Shown: one piece after another, positions 19,627-27,063 of the stretch
Position numbering within the stretch: the first letter of the stretch is position 1
Layout of the letters: every line of letters starts with the position of its first letter
Assembly (NCBI RefSeq): GCF_003966715.1
Contig: NZ_AP018907.1
Location: 732,001-796,000 of the forward strand
DNA: 64,000 bases
Origin: Blastochloris tepida
GTDB taxonomy: Bacteria > Pseudomonadota > Alphaproteobacteria > Rhizobiales > Xanthobacteraceae
Direction: 5' to 3'
Translations under genes and position numbers: made by a program
Notes under the pieces: model-generated
Databases searched by the model: none
What the model saw: the letters and a program-made list of their open reading frames with translations, nothing else
Told to the model about the DNA's origin: nothing

Positions 19627-19965
19627 TCACGAGTCCGAGCCGACCAGCACCTCGATGCGGTTGGCCTCGACCCGGCGCAGCGTCATGAATGTGTTGTGGA
19701 CGCGGATCTCGATGGGATCGCGCAGCGGCGCGTTGCGGATCACCTCGACATGGACGCTGGGGACGATCCCCATGTCGAGCAGGCGCCGCCGCACCGCGCC
19801 GCCGCCGTGCAGGGCCACCACGCGGCAGGTTGCGCCGGGATGAAGATGGTCGAGGCGCGGCGCCGGCACGTCATCGCCCGGCCACGCGCCGGACGAGGCA
19901 GCGACGGGCACGGTCCCCAACGCGGTCTCGGTTATGGGGATGTCGGTCATGGGGATGTCGGTCAT
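19627..19965 (-). CDS. feoA: Ferrous iron transport accessory protein FeoA
   Basis: 112-residue SH3-like FeoA domain protein, cytoplasmic partner of FeoB. The core LDHLHPGATCRVVALHGGGAVRRRLLDMGIVPSVHVEVIRNAPLRDPIEIRVHN is diagnostic. About 40 non-conserved N-terminal residues precede it, including a near-duplicate MTDIPMTDIPIT start, so translation may begin at any of several ATGs; 19965 follows an AGGAC site and is chosen. The frame is open further upstream to 20082 but that part has no conservation signs. It lies between the DUF4198 gene and feoB. Confidence 0.92.
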   Translation of the reverse strand: MTDIPMTDIPITETALGTVPVAASSGAWPGDDVPAPRLDHLHPGATCRVVALHGGGAVRRRLLDMGIVPSVHVEVIRNAPLRDPIEIRVHNTFMTLRRVEANRIEVLVGSDS

Positions 19966-20088
19966 TGGCAGCCGTCCTTTGTCCGGGGAATGATCAGCCC
20001 CGGCGGCGCGGCCGGGTGCCGGGCTGCCGGGGACGGGGCTGCTGTGCCGCTGGCGAGCGTTCGCCAGCAGCACGATGCGCAAGGCTCG

Positions 20089-20877
20089 TCACTTGAAGTC
20101 GAAGGCGCGGACCCAGATCACCGCATCCTGGCTCAGTTCCTTGCCCTCGAATTCCTTGGCCGGGCCGGTGCCGAGCGCGGCGAAGCCCCAGAAGCCGGCG
20201 CGCGGCACGCCGAAGGAGAACACGCCATTGGCGTCGGTCTTCACCACGATGGCGCCGCCTTCCGGCGCCTTGGCGGTCACCTTGCCCGGCTTGTTGGTCT
20301 TCATGTCCGGCGGCGCGGCCATGTACTCGACCTCGATCTCGGCGTCGGCCACCGGCTTGCCTTCCGACAGCACGACACCGGAGAAGGTCGAACCGGCCAG
20401 CACATTGGTGGGCTTCACCAGCGGCACGATCTCGGTCGGCAGGCCGACCGGCTTGTCCCAGCCGTCGGGAATGCCGCCCTTGTTGATGAACGACTTGGTG
20501 ATCTGCTGGATGTAGGAGCCTTCGCTCTTCTCGAAGTAGGGCTTGGGCGTCAGCGCGACGATGTAGTCGCCGTTGCGCTTGATATCGAGGACGGTCTCGA
20601 ACGCCTTGGCCTCGTTGTCGGCGCCGCGGAAGGTGATCGGCTTCAGCTTCGGCTTCAGGTCGGTCTTCTCACCCTTGAACACCAGCACCAGCGCCTCGGG
20701 ATCGCCCATGTCCATGACGTGGCCGTTCTCCAAGGGATGCCAGAAGATGAACTTCATCGGCACGGCGGCCGGCTTCTCCAGGTTCACTTCCGGCGTGTAG
20801 GCGAGCTGGAAATGAGCCTGGGCGGCCGAAGCGGCCGCGAACAGCATGCCGGCTGCGAGAACGGTGGACTTCATCAT
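20089..20877 (-). CDS. DUF4198 (NikK-like) periplasmic protein in the iron(II) operon
   Basis: 262 residues with signal peptide (MMKSTVLAAGMLFAAASAAQA, cleaved before HFQLAYTP). DUF4198 proteins include NikK, the periplasmic metal-binding component of some nickel/cobalt ECF importers. Candidate ligands are the mature N-terminal His, FWHP, and NGHVMDMGDPEA. By eye it is well over half identical, almost without gaps, to the cobalt-locus paralogue at 39634-40440, sharing blocks such as GLPTEIVPL and TNVLAGSTFSGVVLSEGKPV. Here it lies in the feo operon, 123 bp upstream of feoA, which points to Fe2+ or another divalent metal rather than cobalt (inference). The start at 20877 is chosen from the signal peptide. 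Confidence 0.85.
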   Translation of the reverse strand: MMKSTVLAAGMLFAAASAAQAHFQLAYTPEVNLEKPAAVPMKFIFWHPLENGHVMDMGDPEALVLVFKGEKTDLKPKLKPITFRGADNEAKAFETVLDIKRNGDYIVALTPKPYFEKSEGSYIQQITKSFINKGGIPDGWDKPVGLPTEIVPLVKPTNVLAGSTFSGVVLSEGKPVADAEIEVEYMAAPPDMKTNKPGKVTAKAPEGGAIVVKTDANGVFSFGVPRAGFWGFAALGTGPAKEFEGKELSQDAVIWVRAFDFK

Positions 20878-21032
20878 GGTGGATTCCCTCGGTAACAGGC
20901 GCAGACCTTGAGCCGACATGCGGCCCAGGGCTGCTCGTCAGGTGATCCGCCGAAACGCGTGTGGCAGATCGTGCAGATGTTCGGCCTTCCGGCGCAGGAC
21001 CGGCTCCCGCCTTAGCGGGAATGCCGGCAGCG

Positions 21033-21359
21033 TCAGTGGATGTCGGAGCCTTTGATGTTGATCTGGTGGCCCTCGCCGGCATCGAAGCGAACGGAAAAGT
21101 CCTCGCCGGGCTTGTTGAAGGTGAACTCGCTGTTCTTGTTCATCGCACCTTCGACCAGCACATTGCCCTGCTTGCCGGTAACCACGACCTTGACACCGGA
21201 TGCCGAGGCGCCGTCGGAGAACCCGCCCTCGCACAGGATGGTGCCGTCCTTGTTGTCGTAGCAGGAGCACAGCGCGGTGTGCGCCGCCGCCGGTGTGACT
21301 GCCAGGGTGGCGCCAGCAATGAAGCCGATCGCCAAAGTCGTCATCATGTGGTTCTTCAT
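21033..21359 (-). CDS. Small periplasmic NikL-like protein without membrane anchor, Cys-rich
   Basis: 108 residues with a signal peptide (cleavage after VTPAAA, before HTALCSCYD). The mature part aligns with the N-terminal domain of the cobalt-locus NikL-like protein: both start Ala-His and share an EGxxGFSDG block, then a carboxypeptidase-regulatory-like beta domain (VKVVVTGKQGNVLVEGAMNKNSEFTF against VLVEVFGEDGTRLGEVRTKEDGTFVF). Differences are three cysteines (31, 33 and 43) absent from the cobalt relative, and loss of the C-terminal membrane helix. It is the first gene of the feo operon. The cysteines and His27 could bind metal. Function as an iron-capture accessory is inferred. Confidence 0.75.
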   Translation of the reverse strand: MKNHMMTTLAIGFIAGATLAVTPAAAHTALCSCYDNKDGTILCEGGFSDGASASGVKVVVTGKQGNVLVEGAMNKNSEFTFNKPGEDFSVRFDAGEGHQINIKGSDIH

Positions 21360-22235
21360 CTCAGCCCCCGTTGAATTGCGTAAGTAACTGCGTCGCTGCG
21401 AGCTATTTCTCAGTGCAGCGCCAAGAAGCCGTCACGACAGATGTCGGAAATGGAGTGCTTCTCGATGAGATCTGCTTCGGTTCCCTAAACAGGAATGATA
21501 TGCAGAAGCAGTAGCGATGCGGGGAGGGGGAGTCAAGGTATTGACAGAAAATGGAAATATTCTAATTCCAGTCTTGCCATGGAGCGGATGCCGGCAGGTT
21601 TGGCGCCGCCAAGTGCCGCAAAGTCTGGCGAAGTAACGATGGCCTGTGGGCGAATACCTCCGCCGGCCGGGTTGCCTTGACGCGAAATCCGGCCGCGCCG
21701 GCCGGACTCTCATGGTCCGGCCGCGGACATATCCATTGCGGGTCAGGGCTGTTCGGCGATCGGAAGGCGATCTTCGGCTTGATCAGCCGGAGTTCGTCTC
21801 AGTTTGCTACCGAAGGATCCAACCCGCCGGCGATGAAAGCGCCTTGCCGCCGTGCGCCGGTGAGCTCTGCGTACCCCCCACCGCCGACCCCTTCCCACCA
21901 TTCACTGCGTTCATGGGGGGAGGGGAGAAATAGGGGGAGGGGAGAAGAGGCGCTCCTTTTCTCCCCTCCCCCCGCGAGCTTCGCGAGCGGTGGGGAGGGG
22001 GCGGGGGTGGGGGGCTCTTCGGTACGGACCGGGTAGAGTCCTGACAGTTCAGACCGGGCAGATGGTCGACAGGTCACGGTGCATTGGAGGGAGGACCTTC
22101 GATGCCATTTTTGGAGACCTGTCGGATGGAGCAGCGGATCCGGTGGGGCGGGGTCGGCCCGGGCACGTTCTGTTCAGCACTCGTCCGGCGCGGCCTCCTG
22201 CGCAAGGTCGACTAGCGCGTCTTGCCGAGTCTGCG
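21360..22235. other. Gene-free spacer upstream of the feo operon
   Basis: 876 bp with no gene I can support. The part next to the feo operon (21360-21580) is AT-richer and must hold its promoter; it contains TTGACAGAAAATGGAAATAT and an imperfect dyad around TGGAAATATTCTAATTCCA (21553-21571), which is reminiscent of but not a clear match to Fur or Irr sites. From 21880 to 22015 there are very purine/pyrimidine-biased tracts, including the hairpin at 21933-21972. 22030-22200 shows no recognisable coding remnants. Confidence 0.55.
21933..21972. repeat. Homopurine-homopyrimidine hairpin
   Basis: GGGGGAGGGGAGAA (21933-21946) pairs perfectly with its complement at 21959-21972 across a 12-base loop. 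A second near copy of the purine arm precedes it (21915-21929), and a G-rich tract follows (21990-22015). Such sequences can form cruciforms or triplexes; they also occur as dispersed intergenic repeats in related genomes (recollection, not checked). Confidence 0.7.
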
Positions 22236-22865
22236 TCAGGCCCGCGCGGGCCTGCGGGCGACGATGTAGGGGCCGTTGGGGTTTGTGCCGAAGACGCGCT
22301 CGTCGACGATCTCGAAGCCGGCGTCGCGGATAGCCTGGCGCAGCGCGATTTTGGTCAGCGCCCTGGCGGCGGGAAACAGGCCGATCAGGCGCAGGGCCAG
22401 GAACAGGCTGCGCAGCTTGAGTCCCATGTCGGCGAAGCACCAGGTCTTGCTGATCAGCAGGCCGCCGGGCTTCAGATTGGCGTGGATGCGCGCGAGCGTG
22501 CCGGGCAGGTCGCCCACCAGATGCAGCACCTGGAAGGCGCAGATCGCGTCGAAGGGCCCGCCGTCGAAGGCGCTCCCGGCATCGGCGAGGACGAAGCGCA
22601 GGTTTGCCGGCGCGGGCTTGGCGCGGGCGATGCGCAGCATCTCCGGCGAGAAGTCGGTCGCGGTCCACTCCGCCGCGTGCGGCGCAAGGCGGATCGCGGT
22701 CGAGCCGGTGCCGCAGCCGATCTCCAGCACCCGGTCGGTGGGGCTGAGGCGGCCGGCGGCGTCGGCCAGCATCGCCTCATAGGCCGTGGGGTCCTTGATC
22801 GGCCGCGCCGCGTAGCGGTCGGCGATCCTGTCCCAGAACCTGACGTGTCTCGTCGTGGCCATCAC
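22236..22865 (-). CDS. Class I SAM-dependent methyltransferase
   Basis: 209-residue cytoplasmic Rossmann-fold methyltransferase. Motif I is VLEIGCGTGSTAIRLA (about 46-61), followed by ATDFSPEMLRIARAK (motif II) and FDAICAFQVLHLVGDLPGTLARI (motif IV region). The C-terminal part has a hydrophobic LRSLFLALRLIGLFPAARALT segment that may cap the substrate site. The specific substrate is unknown; similar proteins are annotated as UbiE/MenG-like but lack quinone-specific features. It is 51 bp downstream of the ABC1-family kinase gene in the same direction, and the pairing of UbiB-like and methyltransferase genes hints at quinone or lipid chemistry, which is inference only. Confidence 0.82.
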   Translation of the reverse strand: MMATTRHVRFWDRIADRYAARPIKDPTAYEAMLADAAGRLSPTDRVLEIGCGTGSTAIRLAPHAAEWTATDFSPEMLRIARAKPAPANLRFVLADAGSAFDGGPFDAICAFQVLHLVGDLPGTLARIHANLKPGGLLISKTWCFADMGLKLRSLFLALRLIGLFPAARALTKIALRQAIRDAGFEIVDERVFGTNPNGPYIVARRPARA

Positions 22866-22916
22866 CGGTCGCTCCCGCTTCCGGCACCCTGGAGGGATCG
22901 ACCGGAAGCCGCATGA

Positions 22917-24239
22917 TCACAGATGCTTCTCGATCTGGGCGCGCAGATTGACCTGCGCCCGCATCCGCGTGGCAAGCAGGTAGATTCCGCCGAACTTGCG
23001 CTGCAGGAAGAACGTGTCCATCGGCGGGATGCGCACGTGCCTGTGATCCTCGGCCATGGCGATGCCCGCCTCGCGCATCCGCATCGCCAGATCCGTGGCG
23101 CCAAAGTCGAAGGGGCCGTCGTAGCGCAGCGGTTCGAGCGACATCTCGAACGTCTCGAGCATGGCCTGCTCCAGGCGCGCGGGCGTGTCCTCGCACAGGA
23201 AGCCGATCTCGGTGGCGGCGGCGCGGATGCCGTCGCGGTCGCCCGCGAGCCCTGCGCGCACGAGGCGGCGGAACTGGTCGGCGAAATCGTCGGGGAAGGC
23301 GCGGGTGGCGCCGAAGTCGAGCAGGATCACCTGCCCGGTGCCGGGCACGAAGCGGTAGTTGGCGAAGTTCGGATCCGTCTGCATCAGGCGGAACTCGAAA
23401 AGCTCGCGGAACAGCAGCTCGATCAGCAGCGTCATCACCCGGTTGCGCTCGGCCTGCGACTCGGCGGCGAGGTCGTCGATCGGCCGGCCCTCGACATAGC
23501 TCATCGCCAGCACGGTCTGCGTCGTCAGGTCGGGGTGCAGCTCGGGCACACGGAATTCCGGCCGGTCGGCGAGCAGCGCGCCGAATTGCGACAGGCAGCG
23601 GCCCTCGCGCTCGTAATCCGCTTCCTCGTGCAACTGCCGCTTGGCTTCGGCCAGCATCGGCGTGATGTCCACGTGCCGCGGCAGCATCCCGGCGACGCGG
23701 ATCAGCGAGGCGACGTTGTCGACGTCGGAATCGATGCTGCGGCGGACGCCGGGGTATTGCACCTTGATCGCCAGATCGCGGCCGTCCTTGCTCTGCGCCC
23801 GGTGAACCTGACCGATCGAGGCCGCGGCGATGGGGCGGATGTCGAACTTCTCGAACCGGCCCCGCCAGTCGGGGCCCCAGGCCTGGGCCAGCACCCGCTT
23901 CAATTGCGGCCACGGCATGTGGTGCGCGTCGGCGCGCAGGCGGGCGAAGATCTGCGCCAATTCCGGCGGCAGCACATCGCCCGCATCCATCGACATCAAC
24001 TGGCCGACCTTCATTGCCGCGCCGCGCATTTGCGCCAGCTTGTCGGCCACCTTCATCGCATTGGCGGGGGTGAGCAGCAGGTCGCCCATCCGCGGTCGCT
24101 CGCCGCGCGCCAGCTGCCGCGCCGCCTCGGTGGCGACGTTGCCGGCGATGGAGGAGGCGAGCCCGCCCAGCTTGGCCATCCGCGACAGGCGCGACGTGGG
24201 GACGGGCAGAGCCTTGGTAACGATCTTGCTGTGGGGCAT
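22917..24239 (-). CDS. ABC1/UbiB (AarF) family atypical kinase
   Basis: 440-residue protein of the UbiB/Coq8 family, atypical kinases or ATPases that support isoprenoid-quinone biosynthesis. The family-defining KxGQ motif is at residues 77-80 in GAAMKVGQLMSMD. Next come AAASIGQVHRAQ (alanine-rich loop replacing the P-loop), LAIKVQYPGV with the ATP-binding Lys, the QTDPNFANYRF catalytic-loop equivalent, and LLDFGATR (DFG). No C-terminal membrane helix is seen, unlike true UbiB, so this is more like the soluble AarF-type paralogues that often sit outside ubi operons. The start ATG at 24239 gives a basic N-terminus. It precedes the methyltransferase gene. Confidence 0.88.
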   Translation of the reverse strand: MPHSKIVTKALPVPTSRLSRMAKLGGLASSIAGNVATEAARQLARGERPRMGDLLLTPANAMKVADKLAQMRGAAMKVGQLMSMDAGDVLPPELAQIFARLRADAHHMPWPQLKRVLAQAWGPDWRGRFEKFDIRPIAAASIGQVHRAQSKDGRDLAIKVQYPGVRRSIDSDVDNVASLIRVAGMLPRHVDITPMLAEAKRQLHEEADYEREGRCLSQFGALLADRPEFRVPELHPDLTTQTVLAMSYVEGRPIDDLAAESQAERNRVMTLLIELLFRELFEFRLMQTDPNFANYRFVPGTGQVILLDFGATRAFPDDFADQFRRLVRAGLAGDRDGIRAAATEIGFLCEDTPARLEQAMLETFEMSLEPLRYDGPFDFGATDLAMRMREAGIAMAEDHRHVRIPPMDTFFLQRKFGGIYLLATRMRAQVNLRAQIEKHL

Positions 24240-25012
24240 CGGGGGTCCTTCGAGGCGGGCAGACTGGAGATATGGGGGCGAGGCAAGGCCGGCAACAGTC
24301 CCTGGCGCCCGCAGATGTCGCTGCCGTCGCCGCGGAGGGGGGGCCGCGGGCTGGCCGGGGCTGCGTGTCCTATGCGCGCAGAATGGTTGCCGGATCTACG
24401 GCCGATTGAAGACGATCGATCCGAAGATCAGGGATGAGGGTGTGAAGGCCGATCGACTCGTAATCCCGATCACGATACCGGCGGGTTCCGTTCGGAAGAC
24501 CGCCCGAGCGTCAGACGGCTGTCACGGCGGCGAAAGGTCAGCCCGTCGCTTGGAGCAATATCCGATCTGATTGGATCAAGCGGACTCTCCAAGTTCTTAA
24601 GTTGTCGCATTTTCTTTCGCGCAACCGGTATCCACTTGGCCGGGAAATGCTCCAATCCTTGTTGGCCGGCGCCTGGTACCAGCTCTCCATCTCCTCTGTC
24701 GTGTTTTCAGCCGGGGGCTGCAGGAATTGGTGAAGACCGGGGATGTTTTCATCGCAGCGCCTTCTTCACCGGCGGCCTTCGCTCGATGGGTCTGAAAATG
24801 TGCTGGAAAGGGTCGTAGTCGATCGATCGGCGATGTGCGGTGACTTTGTCACAGTGGCGGCCTGTCATCCGGTTTCCGGTTGATCCCGCAACCCGCGTCA
24901 AGGCCCGCTTTCGACCCGCACCCGTGTTTCAGGCCGCGCCGAGGCTCAACGAAACGCCCCGGCTCGTGGCGCCAAGCGCTTCAGCCGGCGCGCATGACGT
25001 GGGATCACGAGC
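24240..25012. other. Gene-free spacer with a full 102-nt repeat
   Basis: About 770 bp without a supported gene. It contains a complete 102-nt palindromic repeat (24552-24653), a hairpin GGTGAAGA/TCTTCACC at about 24731-24771, a copy of the CGGTTTCCGGTTGATC type palindrome near 24868, and the start of the yeeE promoter region at its right end. Short open frames here lack codon bias and ribosome sites. Confidence 0.55.
24552..24653 (-). repeat. 102-nt palindromic intergenic repeat, full copy
   Basis: Read on the minus strand this copy begins GGAGCATTTCCCGG and ends ATTGCTCC, exactly 102 nt, and lines up without gaps to the copies at 29063-29164 and 44345-44446. It has a left hairpin built on GCATTT...AAAATGC and a right hairpin bounded by GGAG and CTCC. 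It is more diverged than the other two full copies, especially in the right hairpin. Confidence 0.75.
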
Positions 25013-25058
25013 TTGCCCGTTGTGCCGGTGTGGTATGATCATCCCCGAACAGGGGGAT
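25013..25058 (+). promoter_or_regulatory. Putative yeeE promoter and ribosome-site hairpin
   Basis: TTGCCC (25013-25018) and TATGAT (25034-25039) resemble -35 and -10 boxes, with a rather short 15-bp spacer. Directly after, ATCCCC (25041-25046) can pair with GGGGGAT (25052-25058), covering the ribosome site just before the ATG at 25061. The very short leader would make this hairpin the main translational feature. Confidence 0.45.
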
Positions 25059-25060
25059 GC

Positions 25061-26143
25061 ATGGATCTGACCGCTGCGATCGATCGGTTGGGAGAGGGCG
25101 GGCTGCTCGCACTCGGTGGGCTCGTCATCGGCGCCATGTTCGGCTTTGTGGCGCAACGCAGCCGGTTCTGCCTGCGCGCGGCGGCGATCGAGTTCTGGCA
25201 CGGCCACGTCGACCGCAAGGTCGCGGTCTGGCTGATGGCGTTTGCAACCGCGGTGGTATGGACGCAGGCGCTGATCCTGTCCGGCGCGCTGGATGTGTCG
25301 GAGGCGCGCCAGCTTGCCCAGCGCGGCAGCCTGTCGGGCGCGGCCATCGGCGGGTTGTGCTTCGGCGCCGGCATGATCATGACGCGCGGGTGCGCCAGCC
25401 GGCTGCTGGTGCTGTCGGCCACCGGCAATCTGCGCGCGCTGCTGTCCGGTCTGGTGATGGCGGTCGCCGCGCAGTCGGCGATGCGCGGCGCACTGGCGCC
25501 GCTGCGCGAGGCGATCACCGGCTGGTGGACCATCGACGGCGCGGGCGCGCGCGATCTGCTGGTCGTGCTCGGGCTCGACCACCGCCATGCGCTGGCCTTC
25601 GGGCTCGTCTGGTGCGGCGCAGCCTACGCCTACGCCCTGCGCAGCCGGCTGCCGTGGGGCATGTGGTTCACGGCCTCGGGCGTGGGCGGCGCGGTCGCGC
25701 TCGGCTGGCTGTTCACCTATCTGGTGTCGCAGGCCAGCTTCGCGCCGGTGCGCCTGACCAGCATCACCTTCACCGGCCCGTCCGCCGACACGCTGATGTT
25801 CGTGCTCGACCAGACACGCATGATGTGGAACTTCGACATCGGGCTGGTGCCGGGGGTGTTCCTCGGCTCGCTCGCCGCAGCCCTGCTGTTCCGCGAATTC
25901 GAGCTGGTCGGCTTCCGCGACGGCCAGAGCATGCGCCGCTACATCGCAGGCGCGGTGCTGATGGGCTTCGGCGGCATGCTGGCCGGCGGTTGTGCGGTCG
26001 GCGCCGGCGTCTCGGGCGGCGCCATCTTCGCGGTGACCGCCTGGGTGACGCTGATCGCGATCTGGGCTGCGGCCGGCATCACCGACCGGCTGCTCGACGC
26101 CGACGAGGCCCCGGTGGTGGCGAGCCCGCGCCCGGCCGAGTAG
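25061..26143 (+). CDS. YeeE/YedE family sulfur-compound transporter
   Basis: 360-residue multi-pass inner-membrane protein (about nine to ten helices) of the YeeE/YedE family; the characterised member imports thiosulfate through a relay of conserved cysteines. Here the cysteine motifs are QRSRFCLRAA (about residues 30-39), MTRGCASRLL (about 107-116) and AGGCAVGAGVSGG (about 308-320), matching the three conserved positions. The ATG at 25061 follows GGGGGAT. It is 68 bp from the convergent soxR gene and marks the left border of the sox island, so uptake of thiosulfate or another sulfur species for oxidation or assimilation is the natural reading. Confidence 0.87.
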   Translation: MDLTAAIDRLGEGGLLALGGLVIGAMFGFVAQRSRFCLRAAAIEFWHGHVDRKVAVWLMAFATAVVWTQALILSGALDVSEARQLAQRGSLSGAAIGGLCFGAGMIMTRGCASRLLVLSATGNLRALLSGLVMAVAAQSAMRGALAPLREAITGWWTIDGAGARDLLVVLGLDHRHALAFGLVWCGAAYAYALRSRLPWGMWFTASGVGGAVALGWLFTYLVSQASFAPVRLTSITFTGPSADTLMFVLDQTRMMWNFDIGLVPGVFLGSLAAALLFREFELVGFRDGQSMRRYIAGAVLMGFGGMLAGGCAVGAGVSGGAIFAVTAWVTLIAIWAAAGITDRLLDADEAPVVASPRPAE

Positions 26144-26163
26144 CCGGTCGAGGTTGCGAGCTT

Positions 26164-26214
26164 TCGCATTCTCTTTCGCAAGACTGGCTCCCGTATTTGC
26201 GGAGAATGCCTTAG
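26164..26214. repeat. Partial 102-nt-type repeat at the end of soxR
   Basis: TCGCATTCTCTTTCGCAAGACTG... to GGAGAATGCCTTAG matches the first hairpin of the 102-nt element only. Its last four bases include the soxR stop codon, the same stop-abutting placement as the copy after soxW. Confidence 0.6.
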
Positions 26215-26600
26215 ATCCCCGGATCGTCGATCTGCGGCGCGGGCGCCGGGCGGCAGAACGCTCCGTGCAGAGCGAGGATGATGTCGCGCACCTCCTCGCG
26301 GGCCAGCGAATAATGGATGTGGGTCCCCATCCGTCGCGCCTGGACGAGGTGATCGGCCTTGAGACGGGCGAGCTGCTGCGACACTGCCGGCTGACGCTGA
26401 TCCAGAATCTCGGCAAGCTCGCTCACCGATTTGTCGCCCTCGGCCAGCAGGCACAGGATGACGAGGCGGGATTCGTGCGACAGCGCTTTCAGAAGCTCGC
26501 TGGCATCGCGCGCGTGCGACAGCAGTTCGGCGATGTCGACGTTCCGCCGGGCGACGAGGAGGCGGCTCACGCGTGAGGGCGCAGCGAGGGGGCCGGACAT
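26211..26600 (-). CDS. soxR: ArsR-family persulfide-sensing repressor of sox genes (SqrR/BigR type)
   Basis: 129-residue winged-helix repressor. LLKALSHESRLVILCLLAEGDKSVSELAEILDQRQPAVSQQLARLKADHLVQARR holds the helix-turn-helix and MGTHIHYSLA the wing. Cys50 and Cys116 are 66 residues apart, the same spacing as the dithiol Cys41/Cys107 of SqrR, which forms a tetrasulfide on exposure to persulfides and leaves DNA. No ArsR metal-site motif (ELCVCDL) is present, so a sulfur signal is more likely than a metal. The ATG overlaps the soxS stop (TGATG). It would repress the sox operons when no sulfide or thiosulfate is present. This is the ArsR-type SoxR of sulfur oxidisers, unrelated to the MerR-type SoxR of enteric bacteria. 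Confidence 0.88.
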   Translation of the reverse strand: MSGPLAAPSRVSRLLVARRNVDIAELLSHARDASELLKALSHESRLVILCLLAEGDKSVSELAEILDQRQPAVSQQLARLKADHLVQARRMGTHIHYSLAREEVRDIILALHGAFCRPAPAPQIDDPGI

Positions 26601-27013
26601 CACGGCACCGATTCGAGCAGTTGGCCGAGGCGGCTCCAGAAGAACTCGTCGCCGGGAAAGCCCTCGATGCGGCCGATCTCGGTGCCGCCCTCGACCAGTA
26701 TGAAGGTCGGCGTGTAGCGCACCGGCCGCTTCAGCGCGAAGGCCGCGAGATCGGTGCTGCGGAACTCCACCTGGCGCAGCGGCGCGCGGCGGCCTTCCGG
26801 TGTCTTGCCATAGGCCGGGCGCACCTGCTCGTCGAACGCGCGGCAATAGGGGCAGCCGGTGTCGTGGACATAGAGCAGCTCGGCCGCCCGCGCCGAACCG
26901 ATCGCGCCCGCGAGCAGAAGCGCGGCGCACACAAGCAGAGCACGCCGCGTGTGCGGCGCAGCGAAGAGTGGGGATCGACGGATGGGCCAAGTCATCGCAA
27001 TATCTGAATTCAT
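26600..27013 (-). CDS. soxS: Periplasmic thioredoxin-fold protein SoxS
   Basis: 137 residues: a signal or anchor sequence (RALLVCAALLLAGAIGSARA, about 24-43) and a thioredoxin-like domain with active-site GCPYC (Cys54, Cys57) and the cis-Pro segment RYTPTFILVEGG. In Paracoccus SoxS keeps the SoxY cysteine reduced or re-activates SoxYZ. It is co-transcribed with soxR and divergent from soxV with 50 bp between starts. Two starts are possible (27013 MNSDIAMTW, or 26995 MTWPIRR); the later one would leave more room for an operator, including the AATTCATGCAAGATT element at 27007-27021. Neither start has a strong ribosome site. Confidence 0.8.
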   Translation of the reverse strand: MNSDIAMTWPIRRSPLFAAPHTRRALLVCAALLLAGAIGSARAAELLYVHDTGCPYCRAFDEQVRPAYGKTPEGRRAPLRQVEFRSTDLAAFALKRPVRYTPTFILVEGGTEIGRIEGFPGDEFFWSRLGQLLESVP

Positions 27014-27063
27014 GCAAGATTAGCCGATGTGACGCGCGGGCGCTACGGCGGGGGAGGGCTTCA

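Noticed and set aside
17698..20895. A 1065-codon open frame on the plus strand over feoA, feoB and the DUF4198 gene
   Set aside because: It crosses three well-recognised minus-strand genes, has no recognisable motif and has shadow-type composition.
22030..22200. Possible insertion-sequence remnant
   Set aside because: Some short dyads (GACAGGT, GACCTGTC) are present, but I could recognise no transposase fragment or paired terminal repeats.
24636..24818. 60-codon frame in the spacer before the YeeE-type gene
   Set aside because: It starts inside a palindromic repeat and lacks a ribosome site and coding bias.
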